Of a stretch of 64,000 nucleotides of DNA, positions 27,801 to 33,800 are shown piece by piece (position 1 is the stretch's first letter; every line of letters begins with the position of its first letter). The notes beneath the pieces were generated by a model, which was not told the origin of the DNA, ran no database searches, and saw nothing but the letters and a program-made list of their open reading frames with translations. Location of the stretch: the NCBI GenBank assembly GCA_905221605.1, contig CAJNDS010001369.1, positions 570,864 to 634,863 on the forward strand. Reading direction: 5' to 3'. Made by a program: the position numbers and the translations under genes. The stretch comes from Symbiodinium natans (lineage: Eukaryota; Sar; Dinophyceae; Suessiales; Symbiodiniaceae).

Positions 27801-30800
27801 TGTCAGGGTCTGCTGTGCTTGGTCTCGAAGGGTTCTGCGGAGCTCGAAAAGTCTTCTCTGCAAGTAAAATTTCTGATTCCTGGCCGGCCAAATATTACTG
27901 TTGTCACCCCATTATTATTTTCACCGGACCCCCCTATATAGACTTGTTTACACACATCGGCCCGAAAACCTCCCGTAATGGAAAGTAGTCTTCGGCTGAG
28001 CCCCTCTGGCCCGGCGAATATTACAGTTGCCACCCCATTTATAGATGTGAGGTTAACATTAGGGTTCAGGGTTTAGGGTTCAGGGTTCAGGGTTCTCTTG
28101 GGGCTCTTCTCTTGGGGGCTTGCGGGCTTAACGACCTCGAGCCCGAGCCTTGAACCTGACTTAGCACGCTAGAGACCCCTGAAACACCAAGGCCTCCAGC
28201 CGAAATTCAACAAAATCCCCAAGTCCCCAGGACCCCGAACCCTAAACCCCTAAACCCCTAACCCTAAACCCTAAACCCTAGCCCTAAACCCTAAATCCCC
28301 TAAATCCCTCCTTAAGCCCCTGAGCAGCTTACCGGAAGAGCCCGAGGAGCCCCCAGCTCTAAACCCCGAACCCCGAAACCCTAAACCCTAAACCCTAACC
28401 CTAAACCCTAAACCCTAAACCCTAAACCCTAAACCCTAAACCCTAAACCCCAAACCCCAAACCCTCAGCCTTAAGCCTTAGCTCTTTCTGCTCAGGGGAA
28501 GATCCCGAAGAACGTCATCCGGAAGGGTGCCGTCTGGAAGAACCACTTCGACGAGAACCTGGACTTCAAGCCGCGCGGGTTGCGATTTCGGGTTCGGGGT
28601 TTGGGGTTTGGGGTTTAGGGTTTAGGGTTTAGGGTTTGGGGTTTGGGGTTTTGGGTGTTGGGGTTTGGGTTTTTGGGTTTGGGGTCTAGGGTTTAGGATT
28701 TGGGTTTGGGGTTTAGGGTTTGGGGGGTAATGGTTGGGGGTTTAGGATTATGATCACGACCCTGGTAGAGGCTTTTCGGGGGTTAGGGTCTTCAGGGGTT
28801 GGGGCTTGAGCACGCTTATGATGATTATTGTCAATCAGGTTATGCTTCTGATGAATAGTTTGATCAATGTTATGTTCACCGTCATCGTAGTTCTTGTTGC
28901 TGCTATGTTCGAATGTTCAGCTCGTTGTATGTGTATTAGCCACTGGCTCCGTTTTGGGCGGACGCTCCGCAAGGGCATTTGGACGTGGGTCTTCTATATC
29001 CCTCTTTTGAATTATGTTTTGTTTTTGTTCATATAAAGCCCAAGAGGATAATAACAATGTCAATTTATTAAGGTTCTAAGGGGGAGTATAGTCTTGTTGG
29101 GGCTCGAGTGTTTGGGGGCGTAGGGTTTGGAACCTCGTTCTTGGAATCTCGTACGGCAGTGAGGTCTTTGGCAGGCGTCGTTGGTCCACTCGCAACTCTA
29201 AAACCCTAAACCCCTAAAACCCGAAAACCCTAAGCTGCAAAACCCCAAAAGCCTAAACCCTAAACCCCACCAACACCCTAAATTGAAAGACCCTGAAAAC
29301 ATAAACCCCAAACTCCCAACCCCAAACCCTACCGACAAGAGCCTTTTGGAGCTCCTCTTGGACTGGAGGGGCTTTGGTGCGGACGATCATATCACATCCA
29401 AGGGATCATGGGGTGGAGTGATGTTTGCATGGCACTCCTAAACCCTAAACCCTAAACCCTAAACCCTAAACCCTAAACCCTAAACCCTAAACCCTAAACC
29501 TGGCCACAAGCCCCCGGGCCTGCCTCTCCCGCAACCTCGGTCACCTGCGGACCTTTAGGCTAGAAGTTTGCCTGCTGCTGTGGCAACAGCATAGGCTAAG
29601 CAGCACAGAGGGCCGAGTTTCGGTTGCTTGTTTGAGTGGGTTTAGGGGTTTAGAGTTTAGGGTTTAGGGTTTAGGGTTTAGGGTTTAGGCTTGGGGGTTC
29701 CTGAGTACTTGAAACCCCACGTGCAGCAGGGATTAGGGTTTGGGGGTCTAGTGTTTACCCAGGCATAACTGCACTTATAAGCCCCCTGAGTCCTGTAAGT
29801 AGGTTATGAGCGGACACAAGAATTGCGCGGGTAGGGTCCCTAAACCCTCTAAGGCCCTAAACCTGAAGCCAGAACGTAGACCCCAAACCTTAGCACCCTA
29901 AACCATTAGGGTTGTGGGGCTAGGGTTGAGGGTCGAGGGTTTAGGGTTGGCACAGGTTCGTCGACAAAGATGCCTTGTCGGGCGAGGAGACGACGTCAAT
30001 CAGGGTTGGTTCGTTTCCGTGCCACTTCGGTTCAGGGCTTTGAGTCCAGACTAACTTCGGATCATCGAATGTTGTCAGGCGCCGCCCCAATAGGGGATTT
30101 CCGTTATCAGGGCGGTTCTTTTTTCAAGGGAAGCCTACTACTTGGGGGTCTATACTAGAGTCCCTTATACTCGTACACTCCCAAGTGTTTGGGTCAGGGT
30201 ATTTGGGCTACAAAGCAGTATGGCGAGAGACAGCGCTGGATGATTCAGGCAGCAATGTTCATCACGGCCACCTACCTAGTATAGGGGTCGGAATAATTGC
30301 TAGTAGTATTCCCGTATGGTCCCTAAAACTATACGAGAATAGCCCGCCTAAAGACCTACTCTACTGATTAAGGCCCCTATATGAAGCAGGTGTTATATTA
30401 CTGTTTTTGGTGAGTGTGTATAAGGTTCCTCTTTAGTCTTGGTGAGTGTATATACCGGCTGTCCTTTTGGGGGTACAAGAAATATATACCCTACTTATAT
30501 CATTATAGCCGAATCACGAAGAGCAGGCATAGGCTTGGCCTTACAGAAGCAAACTTACAAGATGTGCCGTGAGTGGCTTGCGGCCTGAGCCCAATCTTTT
30601 TGTTTGAGGGTGCAGGGTTCTCTGGGGGTTTCGGGCAAAACACAGAGTTCGGGATGTATGATGCTTAGGCGTTTAGGCATCAATTGTGGTGTTTGGGGTT
30701 TTCCCTACGGGACCACGAGTCTATACTTGGACCTTAGGGTTTTCGGCTTGAAGGTTTCAGGGTTTAGGGTAATCCCAACCCCAAAACCCTAAACCCGAAA

Positions 30801-33800
30801 CCCTAAACCCTAACCCCGGTTGTGCGGTCTAGGGATGCAACGGCCTACACTCGAAACCCGAAACCCGAAACCCTAAACCCTAAACCCTAAACCCTAAACC
30901 CTAAACCCTAAACCCTAAACCCTAAACCCTGCGAAGGAGATCGTCCGGATCATCACGGACAACAGCTGCAAGAGAGAGCTGAAGGACAGTCACCTTACTT
31001 GCAGGTTTAGGGTTTAGGGTTTAGGGTTTAGGGTTTAGGGTTTAGGGTTTAGGTTTAGGGTTTGGGGTTTAGGGTTTAGGGTTTAGGGTTTAGGGTTTAG
31101 GGTAGTAGAGTAGGTGGCCTTTAACCTTTTTGGGGTACTAGAATCCCCTTATAGTCCCAAAGGTTGACCTTTAATCCCCCTGGGTACTGGACAGCTAGGT
31201 CACTCTCTGTGGCTGGGAGTACATAATCCTCACGGGCTTAGGGCCTGCAAGGCTTATGGCTTATAGGGATTTGGGCTCAGAGCCTAAGGCTTAGGGTTTA
31301 GGGTTTCGGGTGTCAAGCCCTAAACCCTAAACTGCTTGAACACAAAATCACACAGCCCGAAGCCTACAAGCACAACCCTGAACTCTACACCCTGAGCCAC
31401 CCTTAAGGCCTTAACCTTTAAACCCCAAAACCTAAGCCCTCAACCCTTACGTAACCTTAAACCCCGGACCCCAAACCCAAACCCTAAAACTCTGAGCCAC
31501 CTTCTGCGGGTATCTATAGCCCCCATAGGACGTTTTTGTTTTTTTAACAACTTGTTCGACATAAAACCCAAGGGAATGTAGAACATAGTATCCCTAAACC
31601 CTAAACCCTAAACTCTAAACCCTACACCCTAAACCCTAAACCCTAAACCCTACACCCTAAACCCTAAACCACCAAAGCTCTAAAGGGAGTATAGGTCTTG
31701 GGCCCACAGGACTTCCTCCTGGATCGGCTTGGACCGGAGAAGCAGAAGTCCCAGGAGCGTGAGGACCAGCAGACGCCAAGCTTATTGGGGGGGGGGGGGG
31801 GCTTGTGGGGTTTAAACCCTAAACTAAACCCTAAACCCTAAACCCTAAACCCTGAACCCCAAATAGGGTTTTATGAGTTAAGGGTTTAGGGTTTGGGTCG
31901 GGGGGGTTCCTCGAGTTGTAGGGTTTGGGCTCTCAAGGTGTAGGGTTGAGGTTCGTAAAGTTTTACGGTTTTGGGCCCCCCTGAGCCCTAAACCCTAAAC
32001 CCTAAACCCTAAACCCTAAACCCTAAACCCTAAACCCTAAACCCTAAACCCTAAACCCTAAACCCTAAACCCTAAACCCCAAACCCCAAACCCCAAACCC
32101 CAAACCCTAAACCCTAAACCCTAAACCCAACCCTGAACCCTGAACCCTGAACCCTAAACCCTGAACTGTATAGGGCTGACGCTCTTAACGGCCTATACAG
32201 GGCCTGAGAGGTCGCAAGGTCTCAGGGGTCTCAGGGTTGATATAGGGTTTAGGGTTTAGGATTTAGGGGTTTTAGGGTTTAGGATTTAGGGTTTAGGATT
32301 TCGGGTTTAGTACGTTGGGGTGGCTTGGGGTCTGGGGCTTAGGGGTTGGGGTGGTTTAAGGGTTTTAGGGACTTAAGGTTCAGGCTTGCGGGCTTCTGGG
32401 TGTGTTCGGTTTTGTTGCTGGGGCTTCCGGCTTGGGGGGCCTAAGGCTTAGGAGGTTAAGAAGCCCACAAGCAGAAAACCCCCGAAACGCTAAACTTGAA
32501 GATTGAGGGTTCAGGCTTTTTGGTCTTAAGGCTTTACTGCTTTAGGCTTTATTAGGGGGTCCTAGCTGGCCAAGGGCTTTGGTTGCTGGTCGGGCGTGTT
32601 TAGGGTTTGGGGTTCAGGGTTTAGGGTTTAGGGTTTAAGCCCTAAGGTACGTGAAGAAAACGGTGCATTTTGCCGACCTCTTGGAAAAGATGCCCCTGAG
32701 CTGAACATGCGCGGCAACCCTTGGCGGACTGGGTTTAGGGTTTGGGGTGGAGCCCTAGACCCTGAAATCTCACATGCATTACGTCAGGAGGCTTGATATT
32801 GACCCGGTTGAGGGGGTGCAACCGCCGAATTATCCGTCCCAGACTATCGAACCCACCGTTGAACGAACTCGTGGGCCTGAAATGAGACTTTATTTTACTG
32901 CATGTTTTAGTTGTTAGGTTTGCAGGGTATAAGGGGCACATGCGATGACACCGTATGCTGGGGAGTTTAGGGTTGCAGGGCACGAGGGAAATTTGGCGGC
33001 CTTTTGATCTAAACTAGGAGCTGACTATCATTTTGGGTTCATTTCGGAAGCGCTAAGACCCTGAACCCTGAATTCTGAAAACCCTACACCGAATAAACCC
33101 TAAGTCCCTAAATCCCTTCGTCCCTGAATCCCTACACCCTATACCACCTCACCTCCCTCGCCTCCTCTCCAAGAGACCTCGGTCGGCATGTATTCCCCTT
33201 TCATTTTTTTGGTGTGTGCGTGTGCGTGTGTGCTTTGCTTTGTGGGGTGGGGGGAGGTTAGGGTGTGAGGGTATTGGGGTTTTAGGTTGTAAGGGTTTGA
33301 GGTTTTGGGGCTTTAGGGCTTTGGGGTTTTCGTTTTTTGGGTATGGTTGCCTTGTTTTCGGGTTGGGGTTTTAGGGTTTTAGGGCTTCGTTTCCCCTATG
33401 TCGGATATTAGGTTCCCTTATCCATCCGTCCACCTCTGAACCCTCATCCTACTGTTTGCTTGTGAACCCCCAAAACAAACCAGAATATTCTCCTTTTAAA
33501 GGGCAATATAGGGAGTATTATCCTTCATTTTGGTGGGGTTCTTGAGCGAAGAGTAGAATCCTGAATAAGCCGGTTGTCTGTGGCATCCTAGTGGCTGGGG
33601 CGAGCTAAACACCAGACTGTAAAACTGTCTTGCTAAGGCCCCTCGACCCCAAACCGTAAACCCCAAAACCCCAAAACCCCAAAAACCCAAAACCCCAAAA
33701 CCACCCAAAACCCCAAAACCCCCAAGCCCCAAAACCCCAATACCCCAAAACCCCAACACCCCAAAACCCCAAAACCCCAAAACCCCAAAACCCCAAAACC